DNA from: Maridesulfovibrio ferrireducens
Lineage (GTDB): Bacteria > Desulfobacterota > Desulfovibrionia > Desulfovibrionales > Desulfovibrionaceae
DNA: 64,000 nt
NCBI RefSeq assembly: GCF_016342405.1
Contig: NZ_JAEINN010000013.1
Span: 62,001-126,000 of the forward strand
Reading direction: 5' to 3'
Shown piece after piece: positions 1 to 8,391 of the stretch (position 1 is the first letter of the stretch; each line of letters begins with the position of its first letter). Below the pieces are notes generated by a model. It was given only the letters and a program-made list of their open reading frames with translations. It was not told the DNA's origin and did not search any database. The position numbers and the translations under genes were made by a program.

Positions 1-2
1 TG

Positions 3-269
3 ATCAAGCTTCATACTCCTGATCCTGCTGTGATTAAAGCTATTCAACAAACTCCAGCCAAGAAGAAACAATACCGCCCTGTATGGCCTAAAATCGTTTC
101 TATTCAAGGAGTAGACGGGAGGCTTTCGGCTACCCTTTCCAGCTCTGCCGGAGTCCAGACAGTGAAAACAGGAAGTAATGCCGGCCCCGGCAAAGTCTCT
201 TCAATAACCCCTTCAACAGTTCTGATCCGTTTTAACGGCAAGAACGTTCCCTTGAAATTCAAGGAGTAA
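3..269 (+). CDS. pilP: C-terminal part of a PilP-like type IV pilus biogenesis protein
   Basis: The reading frame is open to the left edge of the window, so only the last 88 codons are present and the start lies outside; the GTG at 30 is an internal codon. The visible tail has a short beta-rich domain with a GVDGRLSATL stretch and an SSITPSTVLIRFNG stretch, the pattern I associate with the C terminus of PilP from IncI-type thin-pilus operons. In that system PilP is an inner-membrane/periplasmic alignment protein linking the PilN secretin to the PilQ/PilR motor. It ends three bases before pilQ, so the two are cotranscribed. Assignment rests on position and a short tail, so it is moderately sure. 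Confidence 0.6.
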   Translation: MKLHTPDPAVIKAIQQTPAKKKQYRPVWPKIVSIQGVDGRLSATLSSSAGVQTVKTGSNAGPGKVSSITPSTVLIRFNGKNVPLKFKE

Positions 270-272
270 ACC

Positions 273-1877
273 ATGACCAACAACGAAATACCAAAAGAAT
301 TGCAAGAACGTGTGCTACTTCTAAACGGCATTATATACATCTCTGCCGAGGTGGCGGACGATGCAGTTTTAATGTCTTTTCTGAGCTATGCGGCACGCAA
401 AGGTTTCAAGGAAACGAAAAGACTTGAAGCTGAAGAATTCCAGAAAATGCGTAAGAAAAATATCACTAAAGCTGAAACTAAGAGCGACATTCAAGATCTA
501 GCTGTTCAGATTATTGCTGATGCTTACGTGCAAGGCGCGTCTGATATTCACATCGGCGATTACGGCCCGTTTGCCTCTATCCAGTTTAGAAAGCTGGGCA
601 TGTTGCAGAACTACAAGCAGCTAATGGGAGAAATTGGCAGAAAAGTAATTGTTGCAATGTATCAAACCATGTCCAACAGCGCAGATACCACATTTGTAGC
701 TAAAGAAAGACAGGACGGCAGGATCGTAAGCAACGACTTTCTTCCTGCGGACGTTCATTCAATCCGGATTCATACGGAGCCGCTCGACTGCTCAATGGCA
801 GAAAACGGGACCGGAACTTTCATGGCGCTGCGCCTTCTTTATGATCGCACAACGGCGAAAGGTAGTTTGCAGGATAGATTGAAAACGCTTGGATTTTCCG
901 ATCGCCATATCCGCAGATTTCAGTTTCTTACCCAGCGTTCCGGACTGACTCTTCTTTCAGGTCCGACCGGTCATGGTAAAAGTACACTGCTAAAACATAT
1001 CATGGAGTGCATGGCCGAGGATAATCCGGAAAAGAACTTCCTCGCCATTGAAGATCCACCGGAATATCCGCTTGAAAGGGTAAAGCAGGTTCGAGTCAGC
1101 ACCAACGAGAAAGATGAGAACCGTGGAACGGCATATCGTAACGCTATTGCCGGAGCCATGCGTTCTGACCCGGACACCATTATGATTGGTGAAGTCCGTT
1201 ATCCTGAAGCGGCTTCAGCTGCTCTCGATGCGGCTCAAACCGGACACGGAGTATGGACAACAATTCATGCAAACTCAGCGTTAGGAATCATTCAAAGAAT
1301 GGTCTCACTGCTCCGAGCTGCTCAATATCCTGATCCTCTTGAATATCTTTGTGACCACACAGTTCTGTCCGGACTTCATCATCAAAGGCTTGTGCCGGTG
1401 CTTTGTCCGAACTGCAAAATGCCACTTAAGGAGATAACCAAACTTCCAACTGACAATAAATTGCGCTGTAAATCACTGCCTGAAGCCGTGCTCAATCGGT
1501 TATTCAGAGCAGTTAACAATATGGAGAACGTCAACATCAGAGGTGAAGGTTGTAAGCAATGTTCGGGTGTTGGAATTATCGGGCAGACCGTAGCATCTGA
1601 AATAGTCACCACTGACCATGTGATCCTGAAAGCGGTACGCACCGGTAATATGGAAGCGGCTTATAAACATTGGAGACATGAACAGAACGGCCAGACCTTT
1701 GTCAGCCACGCCATTGACCTAATCGAAGACGGATTGATTGATCCTTATCTGACAGAACGCAGACTTGGTGTACCGCTAAACTATGCCAAGGCTTTTGATG
1801 ATTTTAACCTTTCATCTTCCGACCTTGATGAACTGGCCGGTGCAAAAAATGTGGAGGCTCCTCATGGTGCTTCCTGA
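273..1877 (+). CDS. pilQ: PilQ-type GspE/PilB-family pilus assembly ATPase
   Basis: A 534-residue cytoplasmic secretion ATPase that should power thin-pilus assembly by hydrolysing ATP at the inner membrane. The sequence shows a Walker A motif GPTGHGKS at residues 230-237, an Asp-box region (AIEDPPEYPL), a Walker B-like segment DTIMIGEVR, and a His box TTIHAN, in the order expected for GspE/PilB/VirB11 ATPases. Two CxxC pairs (CPNC near residue 376 and CKQC near 427) form the tetracysteine zinc site typical of GspE-like proteins. The ATG is preceded by AAGGAG at 261-266. It overlaps the next gene by 14 bases, as pilQ-pilR pairs often do. Family is sure; the PilQ name follows from the surrounding pil operon. 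Confidence 0.85.
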   Translation: MTNNEIPKELQERVLLLNGIIYISAEVADDAVLMSFLSYAARKGFKETKRLEAEEFQKMRKKNITKAETKSDIQDLAVQIIADAYVQGASDIHIGDYGPFASIQFRKLGMLQNYKQLMGEIGRKVIVAMYQTMSNSADTTFVAKERQDGRIVSNDFLPADVHSIRIHTEPLDCSMAENGTGTFMALRLLYDRTTAKGSLQDRLKTLGFSDRHIRRFQFLTQRSGLTLLSGPTGHGKSTLLKHIMECMAEDNPEKNFLAIEDPPEYPLERVKQVRVSTNEKDENRGTAYRNAIAGAMRSDPDTIMIGEVRYPEAASAALDAAQTGHGVWTTIHANSALGIIQRMVSLLRAAQYPDPLEYLCDHTVLSGLHHQRLVPVLCPNCKMPLKEITKLPTDNKLRCKSLPEAVLNRLFRAVNNMENVNIRGEGCKQCSGVGIIGQTVASEIVTTDHVILKAVRTGNMEAAYKHWRHEQNGQTFVSHAIDLIEDGLIDPYLTERRLGVPLNYAKAFDDFNLSSSDLDELAGAKNVEAPHGAS

Positions 1878-2931
1878 AATTAACAATTTACTGGCTAAGC
1901 TTTTCTTCAAGCAGAAAGAACGGATTCGTATCTACCGAAAACTTTCTGCAATGACCAGACACGGAGTCAGCGTTGCCGAGAGTCTTACTTATCTAGAAGA
2001 AAGATATGCTAAAAATTACAGTCCGCTAACTCCCGTTCTTACGGAAGTTTCAGCAAGAATAAATTCCGGTAATAAGCTCCATGAAGCTCTGCAAGGATTC
2101 ATTCCCGCAGAAGAATCTATGCTGATTCAAAGCGGAGTTAATTCCGGAAAACTTTGTGAGGCTCTGGAACTCTCAGTAAAATTAATCAAGGCCAAGTTAA
2201 AAATCATAAGCAACATGTGGAAAGCTCTCAGTTATCCGTGTCTTTTGATTTGTGCGTTAATTACGCTTCTGCTCGTGCTTTCAAGATACGTCATGCCCAG
2301 ACTTACCGAGATTTCAGACCCGACACGATGGCAAGGAAGTGCGCAAACTCTTTATCAAGTAACGAAATTCATAGACTCCACAGCAGGAACTTTGTTCCTT
2401 GCCGGAATAGTCGCCTCCTTCTTTATCTCTCTGGCAACCCTCAAAATATGGACAGGTAAAATCCGCGTCCGTTTTGATAACATTCCGCCATGGTCCTTTT
2501 ATCGTCTTATCACCGGTAGTCTCTGGCTCTTCACCCTTTCTACCATGATGGAATCGGGTATTCAGCTTTCACTTGCGATGAACGACATGCTCACCACTCC
2601 AAATTCAAGCCCATGGCTGAAAGAAAGAATGCACTCAATCAAGGCTCAGCTCAATCTGGGTAAAGGTCTTGGGCAGGCTCTGGACGATTCCGGATACCAG
2701 TTTCCCGCCAGAACAATCATTGAAGACCTGCGGGTTTATTCAAAACTTCCGGGCTTTGACAGCCAATTAAAACTCATTGCCGAGGAATGGCTGGATGAGG
2801 GCATGGAAACAATCAAAGTTCAGGCCAAAGTCATAAACATGGCGTGCATAATCGGCATCATTTTTATGATTTCCAACATCGTTCTCGCAATGACTTCTCT
2901 TCAGCAACAACTGGGACAAAACATTCTTTAA
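1864..2931 (+). CDS. pilR: PilR-type inner-membrane pilus assembly protein (GspF family)
   Basis: A 355-residue protein of the T2SSF/GspF family, the polytopic inner-membrane platform on which the PilQ ATPase acts. Two T2SSF modules are visible, each starting with a helical cytoplasmic part (ARHGVSV-like MTRHGVSVAESL near residue 25 and an FTLSTMMESGIQLSLAM stretch in the second half). Hydrophobic segments lie around residues 120-145, 175-200 and at the C terminus. The frame is open from 1783, but ATG 1864 is preferred: GGAGG at 1853-1857 sits 6 bases upstream and the protein then starts like family members. It overlaps the end of pilQ and is followed by a small gene unlike anything in the IncI pil operon. 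Confidence 0.8.
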   Translation: MVLPEINNLLAKLFFKQKERIRIYRKLSAMTRHGVSVAESLTYLEERYAKNYSPLTPVLTEVSARINSGNKLHEALQGFIPAEESMLIQSGVNSGKLCEALELSVKLIKAKLKIISNMWKALSYPCLLICALITLLLVLSRYVMPRLTEISDPTRWQGSAQTLYQVTKFIDSTAGTLFLAGIVASFFISLATLKIWTGKIRVRFDNIPPWSFYRLITGSLWLFTLSTMMESGIQLSLAMNDMLTTPNSSPWLKERMHSIKAQLNLGKGLGQALDDSGYQFPARTIIEDLRVYSKLPGFDSQLKLIAEEWLDEGMETIKVQAKVINMACIIGIIFMISNIVLAMTSLQQQLGQNIL

Positions 2932-2942
2932 CAGGAGCAATC

Positions 2943-3458
2943 ATGATTGATAACAAAACAAAACAAAAAGCTCGCAGGAAAAAGGATCTTGAACGAAAGA
3001 AATATCTATTAGGGAATGCCTTTTTAGCTCTGTCTCGCACAAAAAAGACCTTTTCTTCTGAAAATCTCCTGACCTGCCTAAATTCAAAGGCACACACTCT
3101 GGGTGACAAAAAGCTTACAGCCGAACTTCACACAGACATAGCCTCAAAGTTCGCATGGGCAAAAGAATCTTGCGAACCAGAATTAATAGAAATGATTATC
3201 GCCTTAAAAAGCAAAGTAGAAAAATTGGAGTCATCAAGTTTAATGAACAGAAATAGCCTTAAGTGTCTTTCTGATGAAAACATAACTGCCAATTCTAGAA
3301 TTAGCGGAATTGAAACAGCTTGGAGTGAAATACCAAATCTTACTCTCAAATTTAAAAAATCCAAAGATTACTTTGTTTGGTTTTTCATATGGTTATCCAT
3401 TGATTTTATAGTGACTTTATACATGTTTTTCATGTTCAAAATTATCCCTGCACAATAA
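2943..3458 (+). CDS. Coiled-coil protein with C-terminal membrane anchor, unknown function
   Basis: A 171-residue protein I do not recognise. The N terminus is very basic (KQKARRKKDLERKKYL), the middle is helical and predicted to coil (an IIALKSKVEKLESSS heptad stretch), and the last 30 residues form one hydrophobic segment from a Tyr-Phe-Val-Trp start to the end, so it is probably a tail-anchored inner-membrane protein. ATG 2943 is chosen because AGGAG at 2933-2937 precedes it; the frame runs open farther upstream inside pilR. It lies between pilR and the pilin gene pilS, in the same operon, which suggests a pilus-related or exclusion-type role, but this is only inference from position. Confidence 0.7.
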   Translation: MIDNKTKQKARRKKDLERKKYLLGNAFLALSRTKKTFSSENLLTCLNSKAHTLGDKKLTAELHTDIASKFAWAKESCEPELIEMIIALKSKVEKLESSSLMNRNSLKCLSDENITANSRISGIETAWSEIPNLTLKFKKSKDYFVWFFIWLSIDFIVTLYMFFMFKIIPAQ

Positions 3459-3491
3459 TAACATTCAAAAAAAACTACGAGGATAGCAATC

Positions 3492-3971
3492 ATGACTTTA
3501 TTTGAAACACTCGGCTCACTCCTTATAGCTTTGATCGTGTTTGGCGGATCAGCCTACATGGTCAAGAAATCAATGGATAATGACAAAATATCCACGGCTG
3601 AACAAAACCTTTCAACCTTTCGGCTTGATCTAAAACAGCTTTATGCCGGCGAGCCGGACTTCACAGGTATTACTACTGAAATTGCCGTTAAAAACAAAAT
3701 TGTGCCTGACAGCATGCTGAAAAGTAGCGGCGAAATCCGCAATGCATGGAACGGAGCCGTAACCGTAGCGGAAGGAACAGATGCCACTACATTTACGATT
3801 ACCCACAACAAAGTTCCTGAATATGCCTGCGTGAAACTGGCAACATTTCAAGCCGGATCATGGGAAACGATTACTGTAAACGGGGTTGAGATCAATCAGG
3901 CAAGTGGAATGGTAGCAGCCATAACGGATCAGCTTGCCGACACTAATATCCTCGTTTTCACCTCCAACTAG
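3492..3971 (+). CDS. pilS: PilS-like type IVb major pilin, apparently without a leader peptide
   Basis: A 159-residue pilin-like protein. The start MTLFETLGSLLIALIVFG matches the mature N terminus of type IVb pilins, which begin with Met and have Glu at position 5, followed by a hydrophobic helix and a globular domain ending in beta strands (YACVKLA contains the only Cys). The expected leader ending in Gly is not encoded: upstream in frame there are ten sense codons without Gly or a usual start codon, then TAA at 3459-3461. GAGGA at 3479-3483 serves ATG 3492. It would be the shaft subunit of the thin pilus. Either the pilin is made in mature form, which would be unusual, or a longer start was lost. 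Confidence 0.75.
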   Translation: MTLFETLGSLLIALIVFGGSAYMVKKSMDNDKISTAEQNLSTFRLDLKQLYAGEPDFTGITTEIAVKNKIVPDSMLKSSGEIRNAWNGAVTVAEGTDATTFTITHNKVPEYACVKLATFQAGSWETITVNGVEINQASGMVAAITDQLADTNILVFTSN

Positions 3972-3983
3972 CAGAGGCATTAA

Positions 3984-4970
3984 ATGGTTCTCAAAAGTGT
4001 ATCATTCACAGATTTGATTCTTCATGAAAGCGGCGAAGCCTTCATGAAGGGGTGTGATAATTGCGACCAGAAGCTTGTTCCTTGTGAAGAAGACACCAAA
4101 AAAGAAATTCAAATGCTGCATGGGGAAGTCCTCAAAGTACATGAAGAAAGTGGACGGCACACTTTCAGAATTAAGCACGAAGATATCGGTTACAGAGTTG
4201 CGCTCTATGAGGGTGTTGTTTGGGGCAGTGGGAAAGTTTTCTTCCTGCGCAGGATTCAAGAAAAGGTTTCTGCCTTCACGAAACTGGGATTACCTGAAGC
4301 TCTTTCAGAATGGCTTCTAAATTCAAACCAGAGTAAAGGGCTTGTTCTTTTTACCGGTGCGCAAGCCTCTGGAAAAACCTTCAGTGCTTCATCACTTGTA
4401 GCAACACGGCTCTCAACTCTTGGAGGCCATGCCGTCAGTTTTGAAAACCCTGCGGAAATGCCTTTGGATGGGAAGCATGGAGATTTCGGATTCTGCTTTC
4501 AAGCCGAGATTGATCATGAAGAGGATCTGGCTGAAGCCATCGAACGCTCGCACCGTTTCGCCTCTCCTAACATCATATATATAGGAGAAATCCGCAGCAA
4601 ACACGCAGCAAGTGAAGCCTTACGCGTCTGCCTCGGCTCCGATCAACAAATAGTTGTGGCCACACTGCATGGCTTCGATCTTGTAACGGCTCTTGAAAGG
4701 CTGGTCACTATGGCCCGCGAAATTGACGGAGATATTGCCAGTCAAAACCTTGCTCAAGGTCTTCTGGCAGTTGTCCATCAGCAACTTGAACATGTTGACG
4801 GAAAAACAGTTCTCCATGTCCCTCAGTTCCTGCTGGCTCCTTTTAATGAAAACTTCAAAGGACTCCGTGCAAAAATCAAGAACGGTGAACTGGCGGGATT
4901 ACAGGAGGAAATGCGGGAACAAAGAAACCGCATTCAATTCGGAGGGCTGGAAGCATTATGCAAGGACTAG
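3984..4970 (+). CDS. Second pilus/VirB11-like ATPase (PilT-type)
   Basis: A 328-residue ATPase of the PilT/VirB11/GspE superfamily, smaller than PilQ and lacking the tetracysteine site. It has a Walker A motif GAQASGKT near residue 125, an Asp-box region SFENPAEMPL, a Walker B-like segment IIYIGEIRS and a His box ATLHG. A CDNCDQKLVPC cluster lies in the N-terminal region. The IncI thin-pilus operon has one motor ATPase plus a TraJ-encoded PilT-like ATPase needed for transfer, so this could be the counterpart of that or a retraction motor. It starts 12 bases after pilS and overlaps pilM by 13 bases, hence is translated from the same message. Confidence 0.75.
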   Translation: MVLKSVSFTDLILHESGEAFMKGCDNCDQKLVPCEEDTKKEIQMLHGEVLKVHEESGRHTFRIKHEDIGYRVALYEGVVWGSGKVFFLRRIQEKVSAFTKLGLPEALSEWLLNSNQSKGLVLFTGAQASGKTFSASSLVATRLSTLGGHAVSFENPAEMPLDGKHGDFGFCFQAEIDHEEDLAEAIERSHRFASPNIIYIGEIRSKHAASEALRVCLGSDQQIVVATLHGFDLVTALERLVTMAREIDGDIASQNLAQGLLAVVHQQLEHVDGKTVLHVPQFLLAPFNENFKGLRAKIKNGELAGLQEEMREQRNRIQFGGLEALCKD

Positions 4971-5386
4971 CTGTTCTATTTTGCCTTCTCGGAGCCATAG
5001 CTCTGGCCAGTCCGGAAACGGTCACCCCGAGAAACTCACCCAAGGCTGAGTCTATAGCTGTAAATTACGCAATCTATCGCAATGCGGTGAATAACTTTGT
5101 GACAAGCAATTCATCAATAACAACAGGTGAAGTTCCCGTTTCTAATCTATCAATTCCAACCGGTTGGAAACCCATGCGTGCATGGGCCAACCGGATGGAT
5201 AATGGAAATTGCTACGTGTGGGGATCTGTGCAGGGAAACGAATCTGAAGAAATCAGAAAGCTTTTCATGGGAAGTTTTGCCATCGGAGTTAAACGGAACG
5301 GTTTTCTGGCCAACGCTCACGGAGCGGACACCGCACTGCCGTCTTTCATTCCTGAAAACAGCATTGTCAGTGTCATCACCCAGTAG
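4958..5386 (+). CDS. pilM: PilM-like pilus biogenesis protein
   Basis: A 142-residue small protein with an N-terminal hydrophobic segment (GLAVLFCLLGAIALA) that acts as anchor or signal, followed by a periplasmic domain. The pattern of a helical YAIYRNAVNNFV stretch, a conserved IPTGW motif and a CYVWG strand fits the PilM family of IncI plasmid thin-pilus operons, whose members are about 145 residues long. Its ATG lies inside the last codons of the preceding ATPase gene. In R64 pilM precedes pilN; here it sits after the pilin, so the operon order has been rearranged. No enzymatic motif is visible. Family assignment is moderately sure. Confidence 0.6.
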   Translation: MQGLAVLFCLLGAIALASPETVTPRNSPKAESIAVNYAIYRNAVNNFVTSNSSITTGEVPVSNLSIPTGWKPMRAWANRMDNGNCYVWGSVQGNESEEIRKLFMGSFAIGVKRNGFLANAHGADTALPSFIPENSIVSVITQ

Positions 5387-5395
5387 GAGATAGTT

Positions 5396-6544
5396 ATGAA
5401 AGCTAATCGTAAAAACAAACAGGCCGGCTTCGGGCTTTTAGATGTACTGGCTGGGCTTACTATTTTCATGCTTATGCTTCCCATGCTTGCCGACATGATG
5501 GACCGGGGCGTGGAATCGATCAAACAGCACAATGTCAGCTCCCATTTATCTAGCGTAATGGATGCTGCGTCCTCATATGCCAAAGAAAATTATGCTGGAC
5601 TGATAACATCTTCAACCGCGACCGGAGCAACTCAAATCACCATGGATCAGCTTCGAACAGGCGATTTTCTGTCTTCCGGTTTTAAAAATCTGAACGGATG
5701 GGGTCAACAATATGGAATATATGTGCTTGAACCAACCGTAGGCGATCTGCAAGTTTTAGTGCTGACATATGGCGGCCGCACTCATTCAGAAAAAAACAAA
5801 AAATTCAGCGCAGCCATTGTTCCTGCCACTGCCGCCATGATCGGGGGTGCAGGTGGTTACATTCCTGTTGGAGACCTTCCGGGACAAAGTGTAACCGAGC
5901 TCAGAGGTTCTTACGGTGGTTGGACTGTAAATTTAGCATCAACAAATATCCCCATTCCTGCCGCCGGACATATCGGAGGAAGAGCTTTCCTGCGTGAAGA
6001 GGATATCGGAAAAGATTTTCTCTATCGCGTTGAAGTTCCCGGTCATCCTGAATTGAATGAAATGTCCACCGAGCTGGATATGACCGATCACGCCATTGAA
6101 GGTGTGAAGGAAATCAAATTTGAAGAACACACTCTTGCGGATATTGACACAACTGGATTCTGCAACGATGCGGATAAAAATGGACGAGTGTTTCTTGATC
6201 CGGCTGTAGGTCTTTACGTCTGCCGCAACGGTCAGCCCGAAGTCATCGCCGACACCGGCAATTCTCAATTCCTCAAAGGATCAACCATTGCGGTTGATGG
6301 CGAACTTATTCCCAAACCTATCTGCCCCACCGGAATTACTTCCGATCCTCAGATCTTTGTGGCTCCTTCAATCTTTGCTGAAGGACCAATTTCAAAAGCT
6401 ATTGTAGCGGTTCAGTCGTGGGCCACTGACGTTGGAGACAACTGGCAGGTCCATTTACGCATTCGCACCGCTGACACAGGGGATACATGGATAACACCTC
6501 CTGCTGGATACGGAAAAGTCATGGTCCTCACAACTTGTAATTAA
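5396..6544 (+). CDS. pilV: PilV-like minor pilin / pilus tip adhesin
   Basis: A 382-residue protein with a clear prepilin signal: a basic leader ending in Gly11, then FGLLDVLAGLTIF, with Asp in place of the usual Glu at mature position 5. The hydrophobic helix is followed by a long globular part with a GGAGGYIPVGDLPG stretch and several Cys (for example GFCN, LYVCRNG, PICPTG, LTTCN), consistent with the N-terminal conserved domain and exported tip domain of PilV adhesins. In IncI plasmids PilV tips bind recipient lipopolysaccharide and are varied by a shufflon. I see no recombinase gene or inverted shufflon repeats nearby, so here the tip looks fixed. AGGAG at 5384-5388 serves the ATG. Confidence 0.75.
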   Translation: MKANRKNKQAGFGLLDVLAGLTIFMLMLPMLADMMDRGVESIKQHNVSSHLSSVMDAASSYAKENYAGLITSSTATGATQITMDQLRTGDFLSSGFKNLNGWGQQYGIYVLEPTVGDLQVLVLTYGGRTHSEKNKKFSAAIVPATAAMIGGAGGYIPVGDLPGQSVTELRGSYGGWTVNLASTNIPIPAAGHIGGRAFLREEDIGKDFLYRVEVPGHPELNEMSTELDMTDHAIEGVKEIKFEEHTLADIDTTGFCNDADKNGRVFLDPAVGLYVCRNGQPEVIADTGNSQFLKGSTIAVDGELIPKPICPTGITSDPQIFVAPSIFAEGPISKAIVAVQSWATDVGDNWQVHLRIRTADTGDTWITPPAGYGKVMVLTTCN

Positions 6545-6555
6545 AGGAGAAAGTC

Positions 6556-7167
6556 ATGGAATTAACACTCAATATTATATCTAAATATCTTTTCCTTTTT
6601 CTGCTTCTTCTCTTCGTTTCCGTGCATTCCTCCGCAATCGCAGGAGACGCAACAAGCTTTGATCCTACAAGTGTCGCCGTTGAACCGAAAGCAATCAGCG
6701 GCGTACCCATTGGCGGCGTTATCCCATGGACATCCGGAACTGTTCCCGAAGGTTTTCTTGAATGCAACGGTCAATCCACCTCCGGCTACGCAGACCTTGC
6801 GGCAATAGTCGGCAGTACTGTTCCGGATCTCCGAGGAGAATTTATTAGAGGATGGGATCACGGCAAAGGGACTGATAGTAGTCGAAGTATTTTAAGCAGC
6901 CAGACCGATGCGATGAAAAGTCACACGCATCAGACTACAATAACTGTTTCTTTTAACTCTGTCGGAGTAAATATTCCTGTTCTATCAGCTAGTACAGGGT
7001 CAAAAGACATTGGTTTAGTTCATGCCGCAAACGCTAAAGCAAGCGGTTCCTATAAAGCCTATCTTTCCGGATCTGGAACAGGAACCGGCACATCCACTAC
7101 TGCCGGAAGTGGAACAGAAAGCCGCCCTCGCAACATATCCATGATGTATATCATCAAGGCTGAATAG
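6556..7167 (+). CDS. Exported tail-collar-domain protein in the pilus operon
   Basis: A 203-residue protein with a signal peptide (hydrophobic core residues 10-30, likely cleaved after SSAIAG). The mature part resembles the phage tail collar/tail-fibre tip fold: a PIGGVIPWTSGTVPEGFLEC opening, then PDLRGEFIRGWDHG, a SHTH motif, a Gly/Thr/Ser-rich tract and a closing RPRNISMMYIIKA, the usual end of such domains. Eleven bases separate it from pilV. Collar domains bind surface carbohydrate in phage; here it may act as an exchangeable or additional receptor-binding tip for the pilus. AAAGGAGAAAG at 6543-6553 provides the ribosome site. Domain identity is fairly sure; the role is inference. Confidence 0.75.
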   Translation: MELTLNIISKYLFLFLLLLFVSVHSSAIAGDATSFDPTSVAVEPKAISGVPIGGVIPWTSGTVPEGFLECNGQSTSGYADLAAIVGSTVPDLRGEFIRGWDHGKGTDSSRSILSSQTDAMKSHTHQTTITVSFNSVGVNIPVLSASTGSKDIGLVHAANAKASGSYKAYLSGSGTGTGTSTTAGSGTESRPRNISMMYIIKAE

Positions 7168-7176
7168 GAATCTATC

Positions 7177-8391
7177 ATGTCAGATTCTCCTAACAGCCTC
7201 ACCCGCCCGATCAAAGGGACTAAAAGTGGCAACAGAATTGTCTACTTAGGCATTGCCGTTGCTACTATTTTAGTCCTTGTGTTTGTCTATTCACTCTCTC
7301 AGTCCGGCAAAAAAAGTGACAGCGTTGAAACTGGAAAAGCGGCTAATATCGACACTGACCTTAAGCAACCATTGACTGCTCCTGAAAACCTCGGGATATC
7401 CACACCTCCTCAAGAAAAAGAAAAGGAGCCTGAAACTCAGCCATTAACTGAAAAACCTCTGATAACCGTCATCCGTCCAGCAGAACCTTCAGAAGCTGCG
7501 AAACAACGCGTAAAAGAGTTGTTGGAAGTGCGGACATTCAAACTGGAAAGAATGAAAGCCGCTCTTGCCGCTCCGCTCAAAATTCAAACGGCCATGCCGG
7601 ATAAAAATGAACGGAAAGTCATACAAACATCCTTTGATGATGTTCGCGCAAGGCATCCTCTAAACGCGCCCGGAGTAACAACAGGTATTCCAGTAGAGCC
7701 CAATGATCAGCAGGAAAAAGAAGAATTTCTTAATTCCCGCGCCGCCAAGGACGGTTCCTGGCAACTGCCTTACGAGCGTGTTCCAGGCAGGAGATTTGAA
7801 CTTAAAACAGGCTCCGTCATCACCGGCATAATGATCTCCGGAATTAATTCTGATCTCCCCGGTCAAATAATTGGGCAGGTCAGCAAGAATATTTATGACA
7901 CTGCAAGTGGAACATACATGCTTATCCCTCAAGGCTCGCGAATGATCGGGGTCTATGATTCACGGGTAGCTGTAGGTCAATCCAGAGTTCTGGTTGCATG
8001 GAATCGCATAATCTTTCCTGACGGGTCTTCCATCACTCTCGGGGTTATGCCCGGTACTGATATCGGAGGTTACGCCGGTTATTCAGGAGATGTGGACAAC
8101 CATTACCTGAAAACATTCGGTTCGGCTGCCATCATGAGTTTGATCAGCGGCGGTACGGCCTATGCCATGGACTCTTTCAACAAGAGTTCTTCTTCAAACC
8201 AAACTCCAACTCTACAAGATGAACTCGGATCAGCTGTTGCCAGCCAATTGGGACAATCAACCCTTCAGTTACTCCAAATGAATGTGAAGCTGAAGCCGGC
8301 AATATCCACCGAACCGGGCAAGAGATTCAACATGGTTGTCACCAAAGATATTGTTTTTGCACGCCCATACCTCCCGTATAGGAGCCAGTAA
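7177..8391 (+). CDS. trbI: VirB10/TrbI-like type IV secretion core protein
   Basis: A 404-residue protein: short cytoplasmic N terminus, one membrane segment near residues 22-42 (IVYLGIAVATILVLVFV), a Pro/Glu/Lys-rich periplasmic linker, then the conserved VirB10/TrbI beta-barrel domain. Marker stretches are RRFELKTGSVITGIMISGIN, GTYMLIPQGSRMIGVYDS, VAWNRIIFPDGSSI and the antenna-like FGSAAIMSLISGG near residue 315. VirB10 spans from inner to outer membrane and couples the coupling protein to channel opening. It ends on the first base of the coupling protein gene. The other channel genes (VirB4, B6, B8, B9) are not in the window and should be to the left. Confidence 0.88.
   Translation: MSDSPNSLTRPIKGTKSGNRIVYLGIAVATILVLVFVYSLSQSGKKSDSVETGKAANIDTDLKQPLTAPENLGISTPPQEKEKEPETQPLTEKPLITVIRPAEPSEAAKQRVKELLEVRTFKLERMKAALAAPLKIQTAMPDKNERKVIQTSFDDVRARHPLNAPGVTTGIPVEPNDQQEKEEFLNSRAAKDGSWQLPYERVPGRRFELKTGSVITGIMISGINSDLPGQIIGQVSKNIYDTASGTYMLIPQGSRMIGVYDSRVAVGQSRVLVAWNRIIFPDGSSITLGVMPGTDIGGYAGYSGDVDNHYLKTFGSAAIMSLISGGTAYAMDSFNKSSSSNQTPTLQDELGSAVASQLGQSTLQLLQMNVKLKPAISTEPGKRFNMVVTKDIVFARPYLPYRSQ

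Noticed and set aside
5396-7167. A shufflon at the pilus tip genes
   Set aside because: I found no 19-bp inverted crossover repeats and no recombinase gene next to pilV.
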